Assembly: GCA_014529385.2 (NCBI GenBank)
Contig: CM043952.1
Coordinates: 69,511,370 to 69,575,369, forward strand
Source of the DNA: Adiantum capillus-veneris
Lineage: Eukaryota > Streptophyta > Polypodiopsida > Polypodiales > Pteridaceae
Reading direction: 5' to 3'
DNA length: 64,000 nt
A model generated the notes under the pieces. It was given only the letters and a program-made list of their open reading frames with translations, ran no database searches and was not told the origin of the DNA. Made by a program: the position numbers and the translations under genes. Shown here piece by piece: positions 22,757 to 32,868 of the stretch (positions are counted from its first letter, which is position 1; every line of letters starts with the position of its first letter).

Positions 22757-23312
22757 CCATGTGCCAATGCCTCACCGTACGACAACTTACAAACAAATGC
22801 TCCTGTCATTCTAGCAGCAACACACTTAGTCGCAATTGCAACCATGTGTCGAAGCATGAATGACTGGGAGCAACATAAAACATAGTCACCCTATGCTTTT
22901 TCAATGACACACCTAGCCGCAATTGCAACCATGTGACACTGCATCCACGCATGGTGACTTCTTTCAAACAGATGCTCCTGTCATTCTAGCAGCAACACAC
23001 CTAGTCGCAATTGCAACCATGTGCCGAAGCATAAATGACTGGGAGCAACATAAAACATAGTCATCCTACACTTTTTCAATGACACGCCTAGCCGCAATTG
23101 CAACAATGTGCCAATGTATCCACGCACAATGACTTCTTTCAAACAGATGCTCCTGTCATTCTAGCAGCAACACACCTAGTCGCAATTACAACCATGTGCC
23201 GAAGCATGAATGACTGGGAGCAATATAAAACATAATCATCGTACGCTTTTGCAATGACACACCTAGCCGCAATTGCAACCATGTGTCAGTGCATCCACGT
23301 ACGATGATTTGA
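22700..23312. repeat. About 175-bp satellite-like tandem repeat, 3.5 copies
   Basis: Period about 174-176 bp, judged from CTAGCAGCAACACAC at about 22811, 22985 and 23161. Each unit contains two related halves marked by CGCAATTGCAACCATGTG, which recurs about every 87 bp, seven times in all. The array lies between a TATA promoter and the kinase-like gene and overlaps the extreme 5' end of its N-terminal frame. It could be transcribed as leader or intron. Confidence 0.85.
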
Positions 23313-23487
23313 TAAAAGAAATTTTAAACCTTTAAGTTAATGCAAAAAACTCAAAAAAACATCAATAAAATAAGGAAGGGTTTTAAAAATTACTGCTACA
23401 CTGCTTTGAGAATGTGGAAAGCTGCCAGAAAGTTTGGTGAAGACTTTTCAATGTACCTCTTTTGTGAAAAGACAAGCACCGGCGTCA

Positions 23488-23600
23488 CCTTTATATAGCC
23501 ACGGCGCGCCCGGCGGGCAAAGCACTTTACTTGACGTGACCGCCGGGAAGATTCACTAGCCCAGCGGGCCCGGCGGACCAACTAATTAGCCTGGCGGGCT
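23488..23600 (-). promoter_or_regulatory. GC-rich promoter-like region with TATA box for the kinase-like gene
   Basis: The minus strand reads GGCTATATAAAGG at 23488-23500. Upstream of it (23501-23600) is an unusually GC-rich stretch with repeated GCCCGGCGGG-type motifs in an otherwise AT-rich region. A start about 30 bp downstream would give an RNA reading into the satellite and the kinase-like gene. No reporter or transcript evidence is available. Confidence 0.4.
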
Positions 23601-23785
23601 ACGAGCCAGTCTCCAGGTCTCCCTGGAGGTCAAAAAAGATGAATGTCAATTAACAAAATATTTGTTATTTTGCATTTCTATTGTTATTAACCTGAAATTA
23701 TAGTGTAATCACGTCATTTTGAAATCCCTGGAACTTTGGGCATAGTGAGTGAGTAGGCCTATAAATCTATCACTAATAACATTAA
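23601..23785. other. Spacer
   Basis: Contains a short CTCCAGGT..CCTGGAGG dyad near 23612-23630; otherwise nothing recognised. Confidence 0.3.
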
Positions 23786-23825
23786 ATGCTCTGTTCTTAT
23801 CCACCTGTTCCGAATGCTTGGGTCA

Positions 23826-24280
23826 CAGGACAGAACCAAGCGAATAGGGCCCTTCGGAGATTCTTGGGCCCCTATTCGCTTGGTTCTTACTCAAGAGCCG
23901 TCACTTTTTATGACATTAGCACACGGGACAGAACTAGAGACCTTCGGAGATTCTTGGCGCCCTATTCGCTTGGTTTTGGCTCAAGTGACGTAACCTTTTA
24001 TGACATTAACGCATGGGACAGAACCAAGCGAATAGGGCCCTTCGGAGATTCTTGGGGCCCCTACTCGCTTGGTTGTGACTCAACTAATGTCACCTCTTAT
24101 GACATTAGCGCACGGGACAGAATCAAGCGAATAGGGCCCTTCAGAGATTCTTGGGGCCCCTACTCGCTTGGTTCTGACTCAACTAACGTCACCTCTTATG
24201 ACATTAGCACACGGGAAAGAACCAAGCAAAAAGAGACCTTGAGGGGTACTCGAGGCTCAATGTTCGCTTGGTTATGACAC
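23826..24280 (+). repeat. Tandem array of five hairpin units (about 98 bp each)
   Basis: Repeats start at about 23828, 23926, 24016, 24115 and 24214 (spacings 98, 90, 99, 99). Each complete unit has inverted arms, ACCAAGCGAATAGGGCCC and GGGCCCCTATTCGCTTGG, around a short loop, so each can fold into a hairpin with a stem of about 18 bp. The spacing allows an open frame across the array (from 23786 to 24277) with a repeated GPYSLG..TSYDIS motif, but hairpin structure explains the conservation better. The second and last units are degenerate. Confidence 0.8.
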
Positions 24281-24439
24281 CAAATAGTTTTGGCTTGATT
24301 TTTCTTTCATTCATGGGGATCATAGTCGTGGAGACAAACGTGAGCGAGGATACATGTGAAGAAAAACTATTCACGTTCTTATACAACGCCCGTGCTCATC
24401 ACCGTGCACCAGAACTATCAGGAATGTTCAATGCATAGT

Positions 24440-26072
24440 TTTCTATACAAAGGATTATAGATTGCTCATTTGAGTCCCTACAAACCCATTTGCAACAGTA
24501 TGAGGCAGTCACTTGTGACAATTCCATGGCAGTTGATGGCATGAGATATGTGCACCCAGCCGACCTTGACCCTGACAAGAGTGCTTCAAGGAGACTGAAT
24601 CGCTGTCTAGAAAGGTGTCCCTCCAATGCACTGCTTGTACAAGACAGTTGTATGAAGCACTTCAAAAAGTGTCGCTTAGTGGAATTCTACCACGGGTTTG
24701 TCTGTTACTTATACTTGCAGATGGATGATGAGTCAGAGACGTCCCAATCAACAACTTTTGGTAGTTGTCCATTGGCGCCAGAGGAAGAGGTAGAGGATGT
24801 GGAGGTGCAGTTCGACCTAGAAGAGGAGCGGATAGAAATACTAAAGGAAACATTTGATGTGGGCTTAAGTCTTTTTTCTCTTGCGGATGCATCAATAGGG
24901 TGCAAGAAAGAAAGTCCAAGTAAGGAAGTGACTTTGCCTCTAAATTGTGCTCCCAACTTTGCTATGGCGGGCGACACCCACTATGTTCTGCTCTCAGATA
25001 TCATGCATGAGATCAATATACGACAGGACTACTGCCTAGCGGTAATTGTGAATTTTTGTGAGGCAGACATGGGGTTTGTGGACTATGATGGAGTGGACCA
25101 ACATTTTATTGCTGAAACAGCTGCCCGCCACTCACGGTTCACTTCAGGGTGGCAACTGATCAAAGATACGTTCAATGAAGCGAAGTCTAGAGAGGCCAAT
25201 TTGCCAACAAATGAGCATTTTGAATCGACAACAAAACAACTCGGCTTGGAAAACATGGGTAGGCACGTGGCACCCAGAGATCGGGTAATGAATAGTCAGT
25301 CTATTCACTTGTGGGGGAGGTCGATGCTGGAAATGGACAAGAATCAGATGGCAACTTTTGTCGTGCATTCAGATGGTATTAGAGATGGCCCAGTGATAAA
25401 ATATCATGATCATTTTTTTTGCTGCGAGGTGCTAGTGTATGAAGATAGTTTCCTTAGAAGAGCGGGAGGCTCATGGCAAGGGCTTGTCACTGGAGTCCAA
25501 GGCAAGGATGCGGCGTTGTCTCACTACATCGGGAGTTTCAACCACAAAAAGGTTTGTAGAAACAATTCAAGTACTTGGCAATTGTACTCATCTCACTCAC
25601 AGCCCATAAATTCATTACAATTTTTATGTAGATCATAATATACCACAAGGAATACTCTGATGACAATGCAAAGTTCCCACTGTTTGCAATGAAAGTTATT
25701 ACAATATTGTGGTGGGCACTCCTTCCTGCTAAACGTAGAAAGAATAATTCTGATTGAGAAACAGTTTGCTCTACGCGTATTTGGCATTGGGTATGGGTGC
25801 CAAGCACTCAGAGCCCCCTATTTCATGTCTTACACAGCTCAGGCTCTGGCTGCAGGGGTTGAAGACCCAAAAAGCTAAGATCCATACAACAAGCAGCTGT
25901 TTTTTAGGGAAAGAAGACGCGTGATGCCCGTGGGGATGCTACCATCAACAGAGGAACAAGCTTGTCTATAGATCTTGCACATCAAAGAGGTACAAAGTGA
26001 GGAAGAAGGAGGTGCATCGAAGAGGATAGAAACGACAGGCTCAGGTCTATCTTCTCCCGCTCCTGACTCGTG
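24440..26072 (+). pseudogene. Unrecognised intron-containing gene (+)
   Basis: Exon 1 is open from just after a TAG near 24437 to 25551 (first ATG near 24532; ORF about 380 codons). A GT..AG intron at 25552-25631 joins it in frame to IIIYHKEYSDDNAKFPLF. A frameshift near 25730 is needed to continue as LIEKQFALRVFGIGYGCQAL, and later stops (TAA near 25875, TAG near 25968) break the tail, which ends near 26072 as SPAPDS. The protein has an acidic middle (EEEVEDVEVQFDLEEE) and His/Cys-containing stretches (KYHDHFFCCE), but I recognise no domain. It is convergent with the gene at 26560-27937. The hairpin array directly upstream suggests both belong to one transposon; this is inference. Confidence 0.5.
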
Positions 26073-26559
26073 ACCGTCGCCACCTCACATGGCGCTCTGC
26101 CGCATTTGAAGCTCCCCAAGACATTTGTTTCTTCTCTTTGTGGATGCGTTGTAAAGACCGTGTAATTTTTGAACTCTTAATAAGTTCCTTCTGCCTTGCT
26201 CTATGAATTAGTCGTCTATAAGTCCATTGGTGTAACTCCAATAGACTATTGGCCTTTTCTTTTCCTCCCCCATGTCTAGTGTGCTTAAAATAACCTATTC
26301 TTGCCATCTAGTGGGTTTTTTCCATGCCTTGTGTGGACCATATTGATAGTGAGCCATATGTCTTGGCAAAATATGGACCATGGTTGAACAATATGTGCTG
26401 CATTGAAATAAAACAAAATGGTCAGTAGAGTACAATTTAAAATTATGTTTTGTATACATAGAATGCCAACCCACCATGTAATGTGTGATTGCCCACCCCA
26501 CCCTGTAGGTAATCCTTTTTCCAATCTAGCAAGGCTGCTTGAAATGATGTGAGCTTACT
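26073..26559. other. Spacer between convergent genes
   Basis: No convincing gene. An 86-codon minus frame (26047-26307) is basic and low in complexity; I do not support it as coding. Confidence 0.3.
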
Positions 26560-27937
26560 TTAGTCCCAAGAATGCTGCTCAACGTAATGGAAAATTTTAT
26601 CTAGTGATTTCCACACGTTTGCCTTGTGATTCTGGATTGCCCCACCATCAGCATTTTCTTTGACCACTTTATGTAACTGTTTCCATTTTTTGAACACGTT
26701 TCTCCTTTCTTCTCTATCTGAATCTTTGAGGCTAAACCCAAGAAACCTTCTTGCATTCACTCTACCTATCAATGCTTTCCTCGGTACCTTGTACCGACTT
26801 TGAGACATCTTAGGGTCCTCTTCGATTTTGACATTGCCTCCATGAAAACCAATGTCTGAGAGAACTCCCTCTAATGCTTTGATCACTCTTTTCGACTCAC
26901 TCTCTTGCTTTAATGTCCATGCAAAACATATGTACAAATGAACCACCTTTTCAATTATTCGACAGAGTGCATGAAGTGTACAGACGTGAACTCTACTCGG
27001 AGGAATATCAAGCACTGGTTTAAAAGTTTTATCTTGAAGATGTCTGTTGGGAGCTCTATTCCATTGCACACTCTCAAGTGATTGTGCATCAGCCATGCAA
27101 TACAAGCATGGATTTGCCACAGCTGCTCCGTGTGTTATGTTGTACATACACTTAAGAGTCTTTAAGTCACCTGCCATGTGCCATTTCACTGTGTAGTCAC
27201 CAAATCCTTCCACTGAAAGAATGGCTCCGTTTCTTTGTTCACTGATGATAGAAGGAATTTGGGTTGATGATCTCTATCTATGACAGCATAAAAGGGGGAA
27301 TCATGATGAGGAATGTAGCAACCGGCTACAAAAATGGGTGCTCTTTTTGGCAAGGACCAATCCTTGCTGTCAAAGGATGGAAGTGACAAAGGAGCTACAC
27401 GACCCTAACCAATGGAAGTTCTCGGTTCCACATATGACATATCATAAAAGAAAATTCCATTATCTGCAAGTTGCTTGTGTTGTCTTCCTCGGTACATTTG
27501 CTCACTAATAAACGCCCATATGGAAAGCATCAAAAATCCCAACTATGCTCTCAACTGGGCCAATTTGTCCTATTCGATGGATAAATATCTGAAACATACC
27601 AAAGATTCCACCACTTAACATTCGAATATATCATGCACTAAGCAAGATGCTGAAACAACTTACAGTTGGGTCGATGCCTTGGAAAACTTGGAGGAGATGT
27701 TTGCAACCTTAAGTCTGCATGTTGGAAAGCATGTTGTATGAGGACCTCTTTCACCCGCTTGCTTTGTGCACACACTTTAAACTCTTTAACTTGACCCCTC
27801 TTCCTCATCCTAGTTTGCAGTAGAACCCAACTTCCGATAGTTATTCCAGATGGTATCCATGCTTGATCGTCTGTAGTATAACTGTTAAAAATGCTAACAG
27901 AGTCAATGGTAGTGCTAGGCCTTCGAGAAGTAGACAT
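26560..27937 (-). pseudogene. Unrecognised transposon-like gene with CxxC and His/Cys motifs (minus)
   Basis: Pieces in order on the minus strand. ATG 27937 opens 99 codons (to 27638). A frame from about 27515 to 27220 contains YRGRQHKQLADNG, FFYDMSYVEPRT and SLPSFDSKDWSLPKRAP, with one TAG near 27406. After a shift near 27260 the long frame to 26560 carries VEGFGDYTVKWHMAGDLKTL, ANPCLYCMADAQS and HVCTLHALCRIIEKVVHLY. The order GDLK..., then CxxC, then H..C..LH resembles the layout of RNase H-fold transposases with a zinc-binding insertion, but I cannot name a superfamily. The gaps could be introns or decay. Confidence 0.45.
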
Positions 27938-28600
27938 GGTGTGCAGTAGAATGAATACACAGAAAGGTTAGCGCAAATACGAAAAAAGGGAAGAATTTTT
28001 GAGAGGGAAGTAGAGCTACTCAAAGTCATATTTGGGCGGGAAGAAAGATACTAGATAGAGTCTTTAATGAAAGTTCTGAAATTCCTCGGTACAGAGTTAG
28101 TACGACTTACGGCATGTATGCCTTGAAAGCATGAAATTGTGCAATTTGATGAACCAAAATAATATTTCCTCCATTTTTCAAAAAGATCTTGACTCCAAAA
28201 TGTCGATTTTCAACGTAACGTTAGCCTCTTCCTCATGGTCGAGCGCCACTCTCTCTCTAGAACTGAAAGGCCCAAAAGTGACTCCAGCTTTCTCCTAATG
28301 AAACATGAGGCTAGTGGGCAAGATTTTTGGCATGACTTAGTGACTTTATTCTCATCCAAAAAATGCTTGACAATGTATAACAGTGAGGCGTGTGGACACT
28401 CTTCCTCACAAGTCTCTTGCATGACGACTACCTGCTGTCACGCACACTCCTTCGCCAAGCTCCGAGAACTCTTCGCTCCAACCTGAAACCTCCTCGTTAA
28501 TAGATTCTGCTTGTCCCCTATCTACCACTACCTGGTATACCTTGCTGCGGGCTAGCATATACAAGTAAGTCTTCTTTCTCTACAGCTTTGCCGTCATTGC
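27938..28600. other. Upstream region of the minus-strand gene
   Basis: Overlapping short frames occur on both strands at 28210-28486, with no recognisable domain. It may hold promoter or 5' UTR of the 27937 gene. Nothing else supported. Confidence 0.3.
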
Positions 28601-28607
28601 AAAGTAT

Positions 28608-28968
28608 GGGTCACAAGAAAATATCCGAGAAGATGCAAGACACAGTGGATGAGACTGGAGTAGTCATCACTTCTATTCAGGCTTCCCTACCACTCATTCC
28701 ACACAGTAGGATACACAGATATGTGTTTAATGAGTAGGAAGAATCACTGCTACACTATGGGGTCTGCATGTGGTAGTATAGGCTACGAGGTTTGACTTTG
28801 ATGCAGATATTATTAAACAGATCCTCAATTATTTTTATGTTGATGAAGGCAGTGCTATTGTTAACGAAATCAAAATAACAGTGACACATGAAGATATTGC
28901 TTATGTCTTTAGGCTGACCAACAAGAAAAACCCGAATACAACATCTGCATAACAGATCAGTCGAGCCC
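28608..28968 (+). pseudogene. Degraded retroelement-type leader ORF, 5' part
   Basis: An ATG at 28608 starts MGHKKISEKMQDTVDETG. After a stop and a frameshift, a coherent frame from about 28785 to 28960 reads DFDADIIKQILNYFY, then EIKITVTHEDIAYVFRLTNK. It is cut by the TTAA element at 28969 and its decayed continuation resumes at 30320. The style resembles the plant-mobile-domain-like N-terminal ORFs that some retroelements carry, but this is a weak call. Confidence 0.4.
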
Positions 28969-30319
28969 TTAACACTAGAATGGTAACAGGACATTTTTAT
29001 GTCCTTGGACACTTTTGTGTCCAGTTAAGTGACCATTTTTCTTGAATTATTTAAAGAGTATGAAAACGAATTTCTAGGTGCTATATATCCACAAAGTTGC
29101 CTTATCAGTTGAAAAAAACTTAGCATTTTGTTTTGAGTATCGATCTCACCATTAACCTTACTCTTGCACAACATTTTTAAACCTAAACTGTGTGAAAAAA
29201 CGGGTCCTGTTTTTGGCTTTTTTTTTCAATTTTTGGCAACTATACCACTCTAAACTTCATGTTTGTGAGGTTTAGATGGCTAGAGGTTAGGCCTTTATAG
29301 TTCTCAACATGTTTTGATGCTTGTAGGGAGAGCTAAGTGTTAAAATTGAAAGTTATGACCAATTTACAAGAATTGCATAATCCTGTTTTTGGCCAAAATT
29401 AGCACTTTTATGATTTTTTTGATGGCTCTCTTGATATCCAAATTCAATTTTGATTGTGTAAGTGTAATGTATAACATAAATCTAATCTTTCTTGAGTTTT
29501 GGGGAACCTAATATGCTATATAGCATAGTATATGATGATGGTTGAGTTTTTTGATTGTTGAAGAATATGATACATTTTAGAGTAGCAAGTATAACTTTCT
29601 CAATATTGCTAATTTCTTAGGCCAATTGTGTGTATTTTGTAGGTAGTGACCATATCTAATCATAGACTACAAACTTGGCTAGATATTGAGTAGTTTCTAT
29701 GGGTTTCTAGAGGTCATAATGCGAAACCCAGTTATTTCATGTTTGCTGTATTTAGCACTTTATCATTGCCCCCAAGGTTCCAATTGTAAGAGATCCATTA
29801 TCCTTTTGACATGCTCCATGTCTCCTTTTGAATCCAGAGGCCCAAAGGGAACTAAGAAAACATGTATATAGTATATGTATTGAGTGTGACCATAGAAACT
29901 TTGATGATAGGTCCGCAGAATGGCAAAAATGTAACTTTTTTGTACCTATTGTTTTTGCCCAAAAAACAATTAGTGAGGTAAATGCAACCATATGTTTTGG
30001 TCACCAACCCATTGAAGTTAACGGGGCATTTTATCTCATGTCCTACAAAAATCTCCACTCTTATTTATATGCAATCAACCGTAAAAAATTATTGTTTTGG
30101 GCAAAATGCACTGGTCCATCAACTTTGGAGGCTTGTAGTGACCAAGGGATGATAAAAATTACAAGTTTCTCATTTTTTCCATATGTAGTAGTTATTGAAC
30201 TATAAGCTCATGAAATGATTAATTTTTAAAATGAGTGGATCTACTATGGTTTTGGAAATTTTTCCCAAAACCCTGAAAGGACACTTTTATGTCTTGTTAG
30301 GTTACCATTCTAGTGTTAA
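28969..30319. mobile_element. TTAA-flanked MITE-like DNA transposon, intact copy
   Basis: The element is 28973-30315 (1,343 bp), flanked by TTAA at 28969-28972 and 30316-30319. The terminal inverted repeat CACTAGAATGGTAAC is perfect over 15 bp. Just inside each end are short dyads of the GGACA..TGTCC type. No transposase is encoded; the 125-codon frame at 29828-30205 has no recognisable domain. A TTAA target is the signature of piggyBac-type elements. A TA target (Tc1/mariner) is possible on this copy alone, but the second copy in a different flank also shows the full TTAA. It is probably a non-autonomous derivative. Confidence 0.82.
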
Positions 30320-30890
30320 GGAAGAAGGCTGGTGGGCAAGGGATTTTAGTAGCCACACTGGATGTTCCCTCAGCCTATAGATTTATTGCAGAAGCTGTTA
30401 GTTGAAAAACAATCGACCTATGTGTTTGAGAAATTGTTTGCAATGTTGTTGGAAAAAAGGCTAGATGATAAGGCCCAAATCAATCTCTACTAGATTTTAT
30501 CTCACAACGTCCTACAACAGACTGCCAAGATGAAGTCATAGAGTGTATTCAAAGCTTGGTATGTCATACCAGGTAAAAGGAGTTTGGAGTCCTAAGCCTA
30601 TTCCATCAACTGACGATGTGGAATTATCTTCAGAGGAAGACAACCAAGGTAATCAACTGGCCATCACTCGATAGAAGAGGAAGGATGCTGTGGCCGAGGC
30701 CGGTAGTTCAAAGAAACCCAAGATACTATTAGAAAAGAGTACTGCTCTCCTAATAGGTAGTGTAGAATCTAGAGGGCTTATTAGGTTATGCAATTGTATC
30801 AGATATCGAGGTGAGATCAAAAGGAAGGGGATGCCTAGGGCTCATAACAATAGTAGTAATCAATACATGACTGCAGATTAGTCCTGAGAG
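30320..30890 (+). pseudogene. Degraded continuation of the leader ORF
   Basis: After the TTAA element, fragments such as LLQKLLVEKQSTYVFEKLF and LLEKRLDDKAQINLY (about 30380-30495) read in one frame. Later pieces (SSEEDNQGNQL, KRKDAVAEAGSSKKPKILLE) read in others, with stops between. It looks like a Lys/Glu-rich protein end. Low confidence. Confidence 0.35.
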
Positions 30891-31440
30891 ATCATGCCTT
30901 ATTATTGCTCCTCAGTGCAGTGTGGATTGTGGCTATGCAGTGTGGGATGTGGCTGTGGCTGCAGCTGTGGCTACGACGAGTGATGATGATGGGCCATGCC
31001 CCCAACATTGTGTCTCTACCCTTGGGAAATATGTCAAAAAACCAGTCCACACCAACGTTGACTAGTTAAACATGCTATCTGGAGAAATTCCTTCTTGGTG
31101 GGAATCACGCAACGATTACTTCATTAGAAGGGGAAATCAATGAAGTGGGCGCCACGTGTCGCGTGAGGGAGGCAGCAAATGGCAGCAAGCTGAGGCGAGA
31201 TAGACAAGCACACAATGCGGAGCAATGGAGCAAGCGAAGGATAACAACGTGACAGTTGAGCAAGTGGAGCCGTGGAGGTGTGCATGGTAGTCCAATGAGG
31301 GGGTAGACAAATGGCAAGAGATAGACGGGGGATGAGATAACTTTCACATAGTTTTTTTTGTCGATTGGTCTGGTTGTAGGGAAGAAGCCACTCTTAGTCA
31401 TACACTTCAAACTCTTCAAAACTTGATAATGATAATAATG
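30891..31440. other. Unassigned region
   Basis: A short GTGGCTGTGGCTGCAG-type repeat lies near 30940-30975. I see no gene. Confidence 0.3.
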
Positions 31441-31787
31441 TGTTTTCCCACTTTACAACTTAAACCTTATACATAGGGCTCTCTTGGCCAGTGGTGGCTA
31501 ACAGTACAAGACTCATACTCATTACAACCTTTATAACTTAGCTTCTTAGAGATTTTCCATCTTTTAATAAGATATTATCAAAATAATTACAAGGGTTTTG
31601 GAAAAAGAATCAAAATACATCAAAATCATGGAAGAAGGGGTCAACTTGAAGGACACTTGTCTGGCTTGGCTGCTAACAATAAGCAATCAAAGACTATTCT
31701 TAAATGGAATTCTAAATAAATTACCTTTTCTTATACTTTACTGCGTGAAGCTTTTGCCTTTTTTTTTTTGTAGAACTCTGAATAGTG

Positions 31788-31956
31788 AGTCATCTTTATT
31801 TTTAAAGGTTACAAGTTAAAAGATCTATTAGAAGAAAGGACAAATATTCATCTATTAGAAGAAAGGAAAAAGCTACAAAGCCACACCATGCTCATTAGCT
31901 TTTTCTTTTCTTCTAATAGATGAATCTTTGTCCTTTCAAATAAAGATGACTTAATA
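31788..31956. repeat. Small foldback
   Basis: Inverted arms share AGTCATCTTTATTT / AAATAAAGATGACT at the outside and CATCTATTAGAAGAAA / TTTCTTCTAATAGATG inside, around a loop near 31880-31898. The left arm contains a duplicated CTATTAGAAGAAAGGA segment. Confidence 0.6.
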
Positions 31957-32020
31957 ATCTAACATGCCAAGAAGATCATCACACTAAACTTAGGTAAAGC
32001 AATGTGAGAATTAAGTATAC

Positions 32021-32322
32021 CTTTGTCTTTTGTTTACTTTTCTTTGAGTTTGCATCCATGCAATCCTCACAAGACTTGCTTGTACTTTTACCCTTCATTT
32101 CCTTCAATAATGAAAATAAATAAAGACACTAAATAACTAAAATATATGCCGATTATTATCAAGAAATAAGTATTTTCACAATCAAATCTTTTGTGGCACA
32201 TTATCACCATTTTCACCCACATGAACTACAAGTGGCTCTTTACCTTGTAATGAGGCTGTCGAGCTTTCATCTCTTATAAAATTTTGATACTCCTATACAG
32301 ATGTAAAGAAAACATGGTCTTC

Positions 32323-32383
<61 letters not shown>

Positions 32384-32868
32384 TTAACAAACCTCATTGG
32401 TACTTTTTGAATTTTCCTTATCCATCCATGACATAGTAAGAATGTACACCCTCATCCTTCTTACAATTACATAAAAGGAACATAAATAAAGTAAAATTCT
32501 TACATGTCTCATAGCAAGCATAAATGATTGAAATGTCATATCACAAAAGAACCTACATGATTTAACATATCATCAACTTTGTCCTTGATACCAAACTTCC
32601 TTACTCGTTCATGAACATGAGAAGTCTCAATCTAAAGGAAGCTTAATGTGAATAGCTTAGAATAATCAAATAAAACACATGTGGTATAAGAATATATACT
32701 CACCATTGCATGAAGCTCCCCATTTTGATAATCTTGGTTCTCTTTCTCATCCTTGTGCATGGAGTTGATTGAGAAAAGTGTCTCTTGTTTTGCCATCTTT
32801 CTTGCATTTTGCTGCTAAAGACTTGATACACCAAGTATATAGATCTTTCTCACTCCATGGATATACAA
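32021..32868 (-). pseudogene. Series of small exon-like pieces, SANT/trihelix-like start (minus)
   Basis: Reading downwards from 32868: WSEKDLYTWCIKSLAAKCKK, then an indel, ending at 32704 before GTGAGT. Next, 32557-32631 (75 bp) lies between AG and GTAGGT: IETSHVHERVRKFGIKDKVDD. A piece near 32400-32440 ends before GTTTGT. 32244-32292 (49 bp) lies between AG and GTAAAG. 32021-32101 (81 bp) lies between AG and GTATAC: EMKGKSTSKSCEDCMD. Five donor-like ends in a row are unlikely by chance. The first piece recalls Myb/SANT-like DNA-binding modules. The series abuts Gypsy-type pol sequence of opposite strand at about 32870, so it may be captured or nested. Confidence 0.4.
32325..32380. repeat. 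(AG)n microsatellite
   Basis: About 54 bp of perfect AG repeat, inside a putative intron of the minus-strand exon series. Confidence 0.95.

Noticed and set aside
23826-24280. CRISPR-like array of regular repeats
   Set aside because: The units are continuous tandem repeats without unique spacers, in a eukaryotic setting without cas genes.
29828-30205. 125-codon ORF inside the TTAA element as a transposase
   Set aside because: No catalytic motif, and the second copy breaks the frame with indels; more likely non-coding.
31105-31419. 104-codon minus-strand ORF
   Set aside because: No recognisable motif, Ser/Leu-rich composition and no conservation within the window; probably chance.
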